From Epiperipatus broadwayi (taxonomy: Eukaryota; Onychophora; Udeonychophora; Euonychophora; Peripatidae), in NCBI GenBank assembly GCA_028023455.1, contig JAQFVV010000021.1:2780351-2844350 (forward strand): DNA of 64,000 nucleotides. Direction: 5' to 3'. The position numbers and the translations under genes are program-made. How positions within the stretch are numbered: the stretch's first letter is position 1; each line of letters starts with the position of its first letter. Shown here piece by piece: positions 23,848-37,000 of this stretch. The notes beneath the pieces are model-generated. The model was given only the letters and a program-made list of their open reading frames with translations. It was not told the origin of the DNA and made no database searches.

Positions 23848-24431
23848 TGGTAATAATTGCTCTAAAACAAAAATTTGCTTTAAACAATTATAAAACAAAT
23901 AATTAGTGAAGAATTAAATCCTTCATATGTATCCACACACATTCGTTAATTTCTTTAGTAATTTGTTAAAATTATTAGTTTTTAAGTCTTCTTTTTTTTA
24001 ATTTAAATTTTCTAGGTTAGTTTGTATCATTTTCACATAAGTGTTTATTAGTTAATTCATGTTTTATTAATGTAATAAACTATAAAGAACAAATCATAAA
24101 ATATCTCCTAAAGTTAAAAAATCATTAATTATGTATAATATAATATTAAACAAATTATAAAATTGCAAAGGTAAGTAAAACATATAATAATATAACCGTT
24201 AAGACTTTAAATATTTCATTAGAAGTAAAAAAATCTTTACAACAGTTCTTGAAAAAGAAATAGTAAAAGAAAAAAAAACATTAAACCCTACCCTAGCTAG
24301 TTGAAAGATGGTGAAGGAAAATATCATCAAACAACCCAGTAGTCGAATGGCTAGTGAAGTTGGTTATAAACTAATATGGTACTAAATTTTAAGAATGATT
24401 GGTTTGGAAACTTTATTTGCGTGTAACGCCT

Positions 24432-24600
24432 TTGGCAGAATGGCTCAGTTGGTTAAAGTATTAACTTTAAGAAAAAAATCAATATTCAAGAATCTAAAGA
24501 TCCAGGTTTGATTTCCATGCTAGTATTGCCATTGGTCAGGCCAACAACACCTGATGAAAAGAGAAGAACATCATGCAAAACATGGTAAGAGAGAAGTTTA
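24432..24600 (+). mobile_element. tRNA-derived SINE
   Basis: A box TGGCTCAGTTGG at 24441-24452 and B box GGTTTGATTTCC at 24505-24516 are correctly ordered and spaced for a tRNA with an insertion. The tail contains GCCATTGGTCAGGCCAAC and ends A-rich. The D arm resembles tRNA-Ile or tRNA-Lys. It is not a functional tRNA, because the anticodon arm is lost. Confidence 0.7.
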
Positions 24601-24850
24601 AAATCCTTAATAATTTACTATATACTAACCTATGGGTTATTTTTAACAGTTGAATGTAATTGGAAAATTTAAATAAAGTTTAATGTTTTTTTCTAAAGAT
24701 GTTGGATATTTAGATGATGCAATAGTCCAACATGTAAGTATAACTAAATCTCATCATCACAAGTCTTTAAGTAAACAAAAGACACATTATTTATAATTTT
24801 GCATAAATATGTATGCATAAAATTTGATTTATGGATCCATGTTTCTTTTT

Positions 24851-24918
24851 TAAATCTTGCTTCATCTTTCATCACTCCAAGATTTAAATCTTGCTTCATC
24901 TTCCATCACTCCAAGATT
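24851..24918 (+). repeat. Tandem duplication, 34-bp unit
   Basis: TAAATCTTGCTTCATCTTTC plus ATCACTCCAAGATT occurs twice with one difference, inside an unremarkable open frame. Confidence 0.95.
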
Positions 24919-25389
24919 TATAATATTTTTAGTTCTTATACTACTGTTCTTAAGTTTATGAACTTGAATTCAATGTCTCACACCAAAATGGATGAGGTTT
25001 TGACCAAATTTCTTCCAATAATATCTTTGGAAAAAAATTTAAGCATATGTTAAGTATTTATTTCATTCAATTTTGAGTCTTATATAGTTGTTCTTTTTAT
25101 TATCAAATATCATATCATGATTTAGTGACGATGTTGTTTTTAAAGCAAGCAACCAACCAATTGCATTGTGCTCGTGTCAAAACTGTTGATATTTTCCATT
25201 TGTTTGTTTTTTAATTTCTATACATTCTTATTGCATACTTCAAATAAATATAAGGGTTTCCTTTTTGATTTTTCAAAATCTACACATAACTTCTGAATTC
25301 ATGTTTTGCTTTCAATGTTTTGCTTTCAATTGTTATCATCATTTAATAATCACATGATCACCATCTCTTATACTAGCACATAATTTTTT

Positions 25390-25665
25390 ATAAACAAGGC
25401 AAAACTCTCCATACAGTAGTACCACCTTGTGCCAACCAGAGTAATCAATGGATGCCAGAAAGCTTGTGCATAAAATCCCTATCTAATGCCTACTCAACCA
25501 ATATCCCCAGACTCACTGATAAAGACCACAAGCCAAAAACTAGTCTGGGGATATTGGATGAGTACGCATTAGATAGGGATTTTATGCACAAGCCTTCTGT
25601 CATCCATTGATTACTCTGGTTGGCAGAGGGTGGCACTACTGTATGGAGAGTTTTGCCTTGTTTAT
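25390..25665. repeat. Fold-back repeat family A, short form
   Basis: A near-perfect palindrome. The left arm ATAAACAAGGCAAAACTCTC through CATACAGTAGTACC, AGAGTAATCAATGGATGCC and AAAATCCCTATCTAATGC pairs with the right arm across 276 bp. The loop is about 30 bases (CACTGATAAAGACCACAAGC). It encodes nothing, has the layout of a MITE, and its ends resemble those of copies at 20697, 28867 and 57067. The outer sequence CACATGATCACCATCTCTTA at about 25350 recurs beside other copies. Confidence 0.93.
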
Positions 25666-26026
25666 CATTTAATAATTTGAAAATGAAGGGTATAAGATTG
25701 GAAAGTTGAAGTTCTCATAGTCTTTATAATTTAATAAATCAATAAAAAAAAATGTCTTTTTTCTTTCAAACTGGTCCATTTGTTTTAATGTTTAAATAAT
25801 TATCTGCCTTTCCATTTTTTTATAAATATAAACCAAAATTCTTGACAAATGTAAATCAAACTTCTTTCCATATCCATATGTTCGATATATCATTATACAT
25901 CTCCACCTATGTTTCTTCAGACTTTTATAATTTTAAATGTCCATTTTTATAAAAAAAAAAATATACAGCTCCTGTTTTTAATCTAATCTGAGTGAAGGTA
26001 ATTGTATAAAGATTTATATATATTTA

Positions 26027-26442
26027 TAGGACTAAACTTTAAAAATAGACCTTAAAAATGATATAAGGATATTGTCTAAATATATAAGCAAATGTATAAT
26101 GACATACTGTTTATATGGATATGAAAAAATATTTCATTCATACAATAAATAAATTATCAAATGGCTTGATTGCTTGGAAATTTATTAGAAGTTCAACACC
26201 AGAAGTTCCAAAACTGAGATCAATCATATATTTATAAGACTAAATTTTAAAAATAGACCTTAAAAATGATATAAGGATATTGTCTAAATATATAAGCAAA
26301 TGTATAATGACATACTGTTTATATGGATATGAAAAAATGTTTCATTCATACAATAAATAAATTATCAAATGGCTTGATTGCTTGGAAATTTATTAGAAGT
26401 TTAACACCAGAAGTTCCAAAACTGAGATCAATTCAAGGACTT
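26027..26442 (+). repeat. Tandem duplication, 208-bp unit
   Basis: 26031-26222 and 26239-26430 are nearly identical (for example ATATAAGGATATTGTCTAAA at 26061 and 26269), with a period of 208. The unit contains the tail of a tRNA-Trp-like SINE, so the duplication came after the SINE inserted. Confidence 0.93.
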
Positions 26443-26490
26443 CATGCTCTGGAGTCTGACACTCTTACCACTGTACTAAACCATGCAGGA
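26332..26490 (-). mobile_element. tRNA-Trp-like SINE
   Basis: The minus strand reads CCTGCATGGTTTAGTACAG, TGGTAAGAGTGTCAGACTCC, AGAGCATGAAGTCC. The segment GTCAGACTCCAGAGCATGAAG matches the anticodon arm region of tRNA-Trp (anticodon CCA). The tail (GAACTTCTGGTGTTAAACTT, then AATTTCCAAGCAATCAAGCC) is shared with 30440-30592. Confidence 0.75.
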
Positions 26491-26596
26491 TATAAAAATA
26501 AAATAAGATTTATAAAATAAATAGTGTGCAGAGGATTAGTTTTATATCATAAATTTATAAGTGTTTAATAGTTAAGTATTAGATAAATGCTGAGCT

Positions 26597-27200
26597 TGAG
26601 TTGGTATTTTGGATCTAGTATCTGAATGTCCTAGCACCTCACTGATGAGAGCCATTAGCTCAAAACTGGTTTGGGAATAGAGATAATTCTAAATAGAGAT
26701 TTTAAATGCTTTACAACATTTATCATTTATCTGAAAAGCTTGTTTAGAGATATTAACATGCTCATTATATTACATTTGTAATACAAGCTTATTAAATTTA
26801 AGTGACATGATGTTTGACTGGATTTTTTTACTATTACAGTTTGGCTTTCAAGGCATTAGCAATGTTATATTGCTAAGGCTATAAATACATGGTGTAGCTG
26901 AAATTTATTAAGGGCCATATAGCTATTTAAGTTAGATAGCTGGATTTGAAGACATATATATATGACTAAAAATTTCAGATTTTTTACTTAATAATTAACT
27001 ATTAAATAAATGTTGTGGTTGAGCTGGTATTTTGGATTTAATGTCTGAATATCCTAATGCCTCACTGAGAATAGCCAATAGCTTGAAACCGGTTTGGGAT
27101 AGAAATAATTCTAGATAGAGATTTTTAAATGCTTTCTCTTGCAGTATTTATCAGAAAAGTTTGTTTCGGGCTATTAATACGCTCATTATATTAATATGAT
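26597..27200 (+). repeat. Pair of diverged direct repeats
   Basis: 26597-26785 and 27010-27195 align: GTTGGTATTTTGGAT, CTCACTGATGAGAGCCATTA against CTCACTGAGAATAGCCAATA, then TAGAGATTTTAAATGC. The CACTGATGA...CCA..AGC..AAA.C.GGT core recalls family A, so these may be distant members. No coding frame is present. Confidence 0.7.
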
Positions 27201-28240
27201 TATGTGCAAAGTTTTTTTTTTTTATTATTACATTGATTTTATCATAATCTTGTTATGTAATAATAACTTTGCTACTTTCCATAACTAAATTTTTTACTTA
27301 AAAAACACGCATATATAATCATCATATAAGAAAAATGTGTTTATTTTATTTATTCATTTTAATTTTAGAAACCTTTTTCACAATTTCATTTCTTTTTATA
27401 TTAATTTATCACTTTAATAAACAACTTTTGTTATTTTTTCATTTGGAAAACGGTTATACAAATATTTTTTACCGTAAAAATACATACGAATAATACAATT
27501 AATAGTTTTAATGTTTTCCCAGCCAAATGGAATATATTTGAAACTTGTTTGTTATATTAAAAAAAAAAAAATTAGTTGTTTTGTTTTTTATTTATTATTA
27601 CACTGTTGTTGTTTTTTTAAAAACATTTTTTTTTTTTAAATTCACAGCAAAATATAATTTATGATTTAAATTTATATGACTGCACAAAGAAATTTAAAAA
27701 AATAAAAAAAATTTCCCTTATCAAGAGCGATTGCATTAAAGCTACAAAGAAAAACTGAACATATCTTTGATAATTTAAGTCTTTTTTTACTATTTTTGTA
27801 ATAATTATTTTTACCATTAACATTGCTGTAAACAACTTTAAATAATTTTTGCTTTTTCCATTTTGTAGAATCCCCATTGCTTTTTACATTAATGTGTTTA
27901 TCTTTTAAACTAATGGGAAGTGTTAAAAGTATTAAGTTACCCATTTAAATTTAAATAATTTAAATTTAAAAGGTACCCGCTCTAATAAACATGTATACGT
28001 AATGTATATATCGTTGGTGCGGGGAAAAAAGGCCATGCCATCGTATCAATATCGACAGTATTGATATATTTTATATATGTATTGTGACAAATCTTTGTTA
28101 TATACTGCCCATTATAACAATCATCTAAAGGATGTTTTATATATAAAAACATCGTAATATAAAAATTATATGAAAATAATAAGTGAATGTAAATCAAAAG
28201 TAAATAGCATAAGCAAAATTTCGTCTACAATGAAAGAATT
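27201..28240. other. Spacer without a gene
   Basis: Very A+T-rich. Two overlapping minus-strand open frames near 27659-27944 follow base composition and show no known motif. Confidence 0.5.
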
Positions 28241-28244
28241 ATAA

Positions 28245-28320
28245 ACAACTAAAAACATCACATGACCATCATTTGCTATGGTTAAACAAGCTGTTTAAAC
28301 ATTATGTGATGTGATGTATT
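28245..28320. repeat. Family A outer module
   Basis: AACATCACATGACCATCATT with the complement ATGTGATGTG at the other side of a short loop (GGTTAAACAAGCTGTTTAAAC). The same module flanks other family A copies. It abuts the 3' end of the minus-strand LINE fragment. Confidence 0.6.
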
Positions 28321-28389
28321 TGGCTTCTCCTTAAATGAAGTCATGAATATCTCAGCAATTATGCCCAGATAAATCTGTTAGCCACTTTA

Positions 28390-28866
28390 TTTTCCATTCC
28401 CCACTCTAAGTCTTCCCATATTCTGCCCCATCCCATTTCGACAACACAATCTTTGTCAACTCTACGGCCTTTATATCTAAATCCCCCTTATCTTTTTGTA
28501 AACCCATCATAAAAACTAATAACTCACTTTCTGTATAGTCACTTTGTTCATACCTATTCTCCCATAGCTTCATTATCTGTATACCCTTTCTGCTTTCAAG
28601 CGTTTACATTCAATCATCAGATGCCTAATATTTTCTATTACCTTCCTTACACAATTTGCACACTAAATCACCCATAGTTTTTCATTTACATGTATATTCT
28701 CTTGTTGCTAAAGATCCCATTTGAGCCTTAAACAATAAACTACTTTCCTTACTATTATCATAAATTAACTCGCATCCAATATCCCGTTTACTTCTATATA
28801 TATTTAAACTCTTCTTACCCTCCATACTAGTTCTCCATCTCTCCAACTCCCTATTTTTTATTAACA
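28390..28866 (-). pseudogene. LINE C-terminal fragment with CCHC knuckle
   Basis: From 28866 downward: ELERWRTSMEGKKSLNIYRS, CELIYDNSKESSLLFKAQMG, then after a stop GDLVCKLCKEG and (shifted frame) NIRHLMIECKRLKAERV. C-x2-C followed by H-x4-C is the zinc knuckle found downstream of reverse transcriptase in several LINE clades. IQIMKLWENRYEQ and the non-coding end (about 28383) are shared with 21181-21560. The N-terminal side is cut off by repeat family A at 28867. Two frame breaks make it non-functional. Confidence 0.82.
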
Positions 28867-29208
28867 AACTCTCCATATAGTAGTGTCATCTATTACTAGC
28901 CTTAGTAATTAATGATTGCAAAAAAGTTTGTACATAAAATCCCTATCTAGTGCCTTCTCAATCAATATCCCCAGATATTTTCTAGCTTGTGGCTTTCATC
29001 AGGGATGGGAATCCTTGGATCTGAGAGCACAGCATCTAGCTCTCAGGATTTAATCCTCCCCAATGAAATCCATTAGCTAGAAACTTATCTGGGATATTAA
29101 ATGAGTAGACCCTAGATAAAGATTTTATGTACAAATCTTCTTGTACCTATTGACTACTATGACTTGTACTGGATTGCTTTCCTGTAGGGAGAGTTTGCTA
29201 CTGTTTAT
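28867..29208. repeat. Fold-back repeat family A, long form
   Basis: Arms CAAACTCTCCATATAGTAGT and AAAATCCCTATCTAGTGCC are answered at 29105-29208 by GATTTTATGTACAAATCTTC and GGAGAGTTTG. The inside holds CTTGGATCTGAGAGCACAGC. It is inserted into a LINE coding region, since the 63.8-kb copy of the same LINE continues past this point. Confidence 0.82.
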
Positions 29209-29929
29209 AAGAAGATTATGGTATATAATAACAGTAGTAATTATAGATATATAAAAGAACTTTGTGAAATGAAGTAATGTATTCATCTGCTATGTTTACA
29301 GTCTTCATTTAAATCATGACTTAGTAAAACAGTTTTCAAATCAATTTTAGATCTGTATTTTAAATAGCTGGTCTATAACTAACTATCCAATATTGATCAT
29401 TAGGTGGGCATATAATAATTTTTTTAACTATAAAATAAAACATTAATTGAAAATATTAAACTTTCATCACCTCCCAATTTAAAAGTATAAGAAGAAATGT
29501 TTTTTTCTTAACTATCACTTTAGAGTACTGTCGTAGAAGCCATTGACATGGCATGAGTTATGTAATGGCTGGTTTATTCTACAATAACTTACTTAATGCT
29601 ATTTTATTCTCTCACTTTTTTTTACTTAGGGTATTTAGTCAGAAATTATATTTACTATTTAATATTTGTATGAATGCACCTTAGTTAAAAGTACTAAAAT
29701 ATAAAAATAACAAACCTAACTATTAACTTTGCACTTTCGCATATATAAAAATATAACTATGGGCTTGATTTGAAATTCACCCTTAATGAAATTATATCAC
29801 ATTTGCCTCTCTGTAAGAACTGAAAAATAAGTTATAAATTATCATTTTACATTTGCTCAGCAATCTGATAAATAGATTGGCACCTTATTTTTAATAATGT
29901 TTGGATATGTTTTCATTTCAAACATTTAG
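29209..29929. other. Spacer without a gene
   Basis: Ordinary A+T-rich sequence. Nothing recognised. Confidence 0.5.
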
Positions 29930-30210
29930 ACAGACAGACAGACAGACAGGCAGGCAGGCAGGCGGGCGGGTGGATGGATGGATGGATGGATGCATGAATG
30001 GATGGATGGATGCATGGATGGATGGATGGATGGATAGGTAGGTAGGTATGTAGGTAGATAGGTAGGTAAGTAGATAGGTAGGTAGGTAAGTAGGTAGGTT
30101 GATAAGTAGGTAGATAGATAGATAGATAGATAGGTAGATATATAGATAAGAAGTTGGTAGGGAGGGAGGTAGATGTAGACAGATAAATAGATAGATGAAT
30201 GAGCAGATAG
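29930..30210. repeat. Compound tetranucleotide microsatellite
   Basis: Successive blocks of GACA, GGCA, GGCG, GGAT, GGTA and GATA run into each other over 280 bases. Each block differs from its neighbour by one base, as if one tetramer array had mutated and re-expanded stepwise. Confidence 0.97.
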
Positions 30211-30439
30211 ATGGATGAAGAGGTATATAGAAAGATTTGTTGATTGATTTCTGATTATGTGTTTATTAAATTCTCTGCCTAAATACAGATTGAAAATTGT
30301 TAGTCAATAATGTACTATAGATCAGGTAATAAATAACATTTGATCTTCATTATTTTCCAGACTTGTAATTATTTTTGAAATTCAATTTTAGAGTTGCATC
30401 ATAAATTTTAGGGAGCCTTTTACATCAATATGTGTTAAT

Positions 30440-30592
30440 AAGTATTTAGTCTTACCTGTTGAATTAAATAAATAAATAAAAGGTTTATTGTTCAGTAGTT
30501 TAATAAGAAATTCAAGTACCAGAAGTTCATTCCATGATATGAACCCCACACTCTGACACTATCCCACTACATCAAACCATGCAGGGAATCTG
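30440..30592 (-). mobile_element. tRNA-Trp-like SINE, decayed
   Basis: The minus strand reads CCTGCATGGTTTGATGTAGT, GTCAGAGTGTGGGGTTCAT, then GAACTTCTGGTACTTGAA. The head and tail match 26332-26490. The boxes are worn. Confidence 0.65.
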
Positions 30593-30962
30593 TTGGATTT
30601 AATTTAGAACTCAAGATGATAGAATACTGCATTCTAGCCAATTTTTATTTAAATAAGCACATACTTTTACATGTATTATTTATTGCTGATTGGTGGACAC
30701 AAATCATATGATAACTTGCCCACATAGATATTGCTAAAAATTTTGATAATCAGAAATTTGCTAAAATTTATATTGAGGGTTAACAAAAAATTTGCATAAT
30801 TCTTATGAAATAAATATTTTGAAGTGTTTTTCTCTGTGATCATAAATGTAGTATTTGTACCATCTTCATGTTTAAAGGATCATTTTGATGTTTTTAACAT
30901 TTTATGACATAATAGTTATAGAGTAAAAAAATGTCAATATCAACAATAATATTACACGACCT

Positions 30963-31474
30963 GCTCACTATGTGTTAGTTTTTCCTTAGTTGGCTTTTCA
31001 ATTCTGGCAGGTAAATCAAATGTGGTCCCTGCAACTTTGAACTGTTAATTGGGAGACAGGTATCTAGAATGGTCTTGACATGGCTTGGCTGTGGATCAAA
31101 AATTTATTATTTAATGGACTTGAGCCTTGGATCTCACTGCCTGTTGTGGTGGTTGGTGCAATGCTGGACTTGTCCACCTATTCAGCTGAAGCATTTGAGT
31201 CTTCACTTTGGGACCCCAGGGGTGGATCATTGGGTGATGGATAGCTTCTCAGCAGCTAGGCCATGTAGATCCATGTATAGATAATGTTCAGATATACATT
31301 AATCAACATTATAGCAACTCTTTTAAGGATATAATTGTTATCAAGCATATATACTTTATATGATCAATAATTGTTTTACCTTGTTTGTTACATTGAACAC
31401 TTTTTAATTCTCAATGGGTAAGTGTACCCAAAAAGTTTTGTAATCTTTTTACTAATAAAGGTTACTTTTGAAAG
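30963..31474. mobile_element. Unidentified insert with 16-bp target duplication
   Basis: A perfect 16-bp direct repeat TAATATTACACGACCT stands at 30947-30962 and 31475-31490. Between them is a 512-bp segment whose middle (31060-31270) is much richer in G+C than its surroundings. The right end contains AATAAAGG, a possible polyadenylation signal, but no A tail. The duplication length points to LINE-type retroposition. A 71-codon open frame at 31069-31284 (Trp- and Cys-rich) matches nothing known to me. It could be a truncated LINE end, an unknown SINE or a retroposed transcript. Confidence 0.75.
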
Positions 31475-31490
31475 TAATATTACACGACCT

Positions 31491-32209
<719 letters not shown>

Positions 32210-32649
32210 CCCTCACCAATCGATCAAGTAAAATACAAAATAATGCTCCAGCTTAACTCTGATCTTAATATAGTAAGAAATAAGTATTAACAATATCTTG
32301 AGATAATTTCTATCATTAGTCTAGCTCAAATTATTAATAATATATGGTTCGATTAAATAAATAAATAATATAATAATCAAGAGACATTTGGTGAAAGGTA
32401 TAGTTGTTGGACAACATTAAGAACATCTCCCTAAGGATATAATTTCAATAGCATAAGAACACTTATCCCCTTTTTTATTCAAATAATATAAATTTATGGC
32501 ATCCTTACGACTTTAAAATATTACAAATAATTTAATATATCATACTAGCTAAATTATAAACTCTGTTACAAAATATAATCATCTCAGTTTCTTTAAATAA
32601 ATCATTAACTTAGTTTATAATATTCTGTAGCCATGTATGATGAGGAATT

Positions 32650-32753
<104 letters not shown>

Positions 32754-33390
32754 TTTATTTATTTTATTTATTTATTCATTATGAAGCAAACAATAAATGT
32801 ATAATACAGTGAGATAAATTCCATACAAGAAAAATCTTGTGTGAGGAATTTAAATGTAACAACTAAAAACACTAATAAAATACAAAAAAAAAGTATAAAT
32901 ATAACATAAAATATTAAAATCACACAGATATTGCATTTGGCAATTCAATCACAGTAGTAAATAATTACATCATAACATATAATATAAACAAAAAAAATAA
33001 AATAAAATAAAACTAATGCTTAGCATAATATAACCAGTACCATAAATGCTTTTAAAAATCAAATAAGATAGTGTTCATTAAATTCACAGAACAATCTCTT
33101 ATAAATACATATTAAATAATTTAGGACCATTATAACTAAATTGCTTCCTATTGGATGTTTTAAGAAAATTAGGTAAAGCTAACTGATATTTAGTAGATAA
33201 ACGAGTATTTACTAAAAAACAGTAATAAAATACAAAAAAAAAAGTATAAATATAACATAAAATATTAAAATTATACAGATATTACACATTTGGAAATTCA
33301 ATAACAGTAGTAAATAATTACATAACATACAGTATAAACAAAAATAAAATAAACAAAATAAAACTAATGCTTAGCATAATATAACCAGTG

Positions 33391-34035
<645 letters not shown>

Positions 34036-37000
34036 TCAATTCTCTTATTTATTATGTGGCATATTAAAAATATGGTATAATCTGAAATATGTGGCAATAG
34101 GAAATATATTGTACTGGTCAGAATTGTATGTTCATTTAACAAGGTTTAGAATCTAAGCAAAAGTACCCTAAATCCACTCATGCCCAAGATACATGGGTCA
34201 GGAGCAATCATGGATTCTGTCCTATTTGCTTTTCTCTAAAACTATAACATTATGAACAACACTTCTGATGATAACAGATAAAATTTTATTCATTTCAGTC
34301 CTGCAGACACAGCAGAGAAACATGAGATCTACAGGGTAACTATTATAAATAAATAATATTAAATCTTGTTTCAGTCTAATATATTATGTGAAGGGAAAAT
34401 CTATAAATTTAAATGAATTGCATACAGCTAGCATTGCAAAAGAAACATGAATTTTAATATAGTATCCATCCAGAATGAGCAAAGACTGAACAACCCAGAG
34501 ATAAATGTCCATTTAAAGTAATCAGTTATAACTTCTAAATAATATTAATATTACTATAAAAATTAAATGGGATTCAATGAATGATATTCAGTAAGACCAA
34601 CACACAAGTAATTATCAACAATAATAATTTAATGAACATAAACAATTTTAATTTACATCAGAGACATAGCACAGATTTCATGCGGTTAATACTTTGCATA
34701 TAAGCAACTGACTTAGTATGCTAATAAGCTGTAAATAACAATAGATTAATGTTATTAATGCTACGATCATTACTTTAAAGTAATGATAAAAAACGTCTAT
34801 AAATTCATCTCCAAAGAGAGGTTTACTTTTGATATGACAGTTAAACAACTTATCGTTCATGAGAGCATCTGGGCCTGTGCAAATAAGAAAGGGGTTAGCT
34901 TAAATAAACTTTATTGTGACAATTCTAAAATATTCTATTAATTATAAAGTGAATGATTTACAAACAACTACATATAAAAAAGAGAACTCGCAGTGCTGAC
35001 TACAATGATAGCATTAAAAGTGGAATTCAGATCTGTCTTTGGACTGAAAGACTTTATCACATATAAGATTTCACTTGTATTTATAACAAGGTGGTATTCA
35101 AAGAGACAAGTGTTAAAGTTTCCATGGTACACTTGTCAACATTTCGCATGCAGAGCTTTAACAATCTAACGTTTGTCCTGAGGTTGGTGCTATCAATTCC
35201 CTTCTTAGACAAGTCACATGAAGAAAATCCAGGATTTCTGAAGGAATAAATATGATAAAGCAAAATATGAATTCTTGAGAATGCTATCATAAGTAAGCAA
35301 TGCGAATATAGCTTAAGTCTTAAACGACTAATGTATTAATTTAAGCTTAAATAAATAATAATATTATGTGTAATGCCATGACAAAATATTAACCCACTTA
35401 GCAATGTATGTATAACCTTAGCAAATTAGGATGTCAAATATAGGACAGGAAAAATATTATTTTCCTATTTAACAAGCTCCAAGTATTCTTAAACAATAGT
35501 ATATTATAAGCAAGTTAACACTCAATGGTGTGAAAGCAATGAATAATTATTGAAATAGATTAATAATCAGATTTATTTAAAGAACATAAAATGCATTTAA
35601 ATCAATAGCGTCAACAACAAAAAGTTTATCTTATCCCATAATATGATGTTTTAAACAATCTGCCATTAAGCATTTATTCCAAAATATTCAATCGAGCGAA
35701 CTGCATTCGATAAGAAATTTTATATTTAACTATTTAAATATTCCAAAATATCGGAATGGTGGCTGAAATGATATAAGTTCACTAGATTGAAACATTAGCA
35801 TACCAAAATTAATTCAATAAAATACAGAGTGTAAAATGAGTTTTGCCACATAAAAAAGATAACTAAAGCGTGAAACTTAAAAGCTAATGATAGATTTAAA
35901 TTACATAATTCTGTGCTAGCGTTTTATAGAATGAGATTTTAAAACTTTAGAGAGAAAATCATAAATTTAACAATGACAATAACTGAGCTTATAGTCAGTT
36001 GTCAGATAAATAAAAGAATACATTATGAATATAATTAGAATTTAGGAAAGAAGTGAGGAATATTAAGAGTTCATTCTTCGGCAAAAAGGGATTACCTTTA
36101 AAAGTTATGGCTGCCATTTAGAATAACATATACGAAGTTTAGATGCAAAAGCATGGTCAGCAAGGCACAATATTAACAAAATAATGGTAGGCATTTTTCA
36201 ATTGTTATTTCACATTTAAACAGAACAGTTCGCAAGTACCAATGGCATGGCAGAAAGGCAGTACAAGGCGATCTAAGATCAGGCAAGTGAACTTTCCTTA
36301 TACGCTAAATTCATTGTTTTCACTCTCTAATAGAATGCAAGATGATTGAGTGATCTGAACTCATTTTGCACATACCTAGAACTTTTACTCCTCCTATACT
36401 TGAAATTTGGAAAAATTGGAAGATGTAAACAAATATATTCCATAAAGCATTATTTAAATGTATTTCCTAAAATTGGAAATAGTTTTAAAGATATGATTTT
36501 GTTAGTTGTAGCCATTGAAATAATTAAATAAGAATGACATTTTAACATTTTTTAAATTGTAATGATACTTCTAGAACTTTCTGGCATTGCTTTAGCTTTA
36601 CATTAATCGTATTTATTTTCGTATCTGTAATACATATACACACCTACACGATTATCTAAATGAAGGGAATTTACAAGTTTAGAAATAAAGTATACTTAAG
36701 TTAAAATAATAACACAACTAGTTAAACATAACCATTTTGAATAAACAGGGTGGAAGTTATACGTGTATGTGTGTGCCTAAGATTCCTGGATGACCAAATA
36801 AACATATATAAACTGGTTCAAATCCTACTTTAAAAGTCTGTAATGTTATTAGGCAGTAAAGCTAAATATGTATTACAGATTTACCGCTTCAATATTTAAT
36901 GTTATGGCAGCAATTTAAGTAATAGATTATGACTATAAAATAATATTATAATAATGTGATATTTCAGTATCATATTCTGAATAATAATTATTATGTAAAT

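Noticed and set aside
29930-30210. CRISPR-like array
   Set aside because: Short tetramer repeats without spacers, in a eukaryotic context.
31069-31284. Trp/Cys-rich 71-codon frame as a toxin-like or secreted peptide
   Set aside because: No signal peptide, no ordered cysteine pattern, and it lies inside a retroposed insert.
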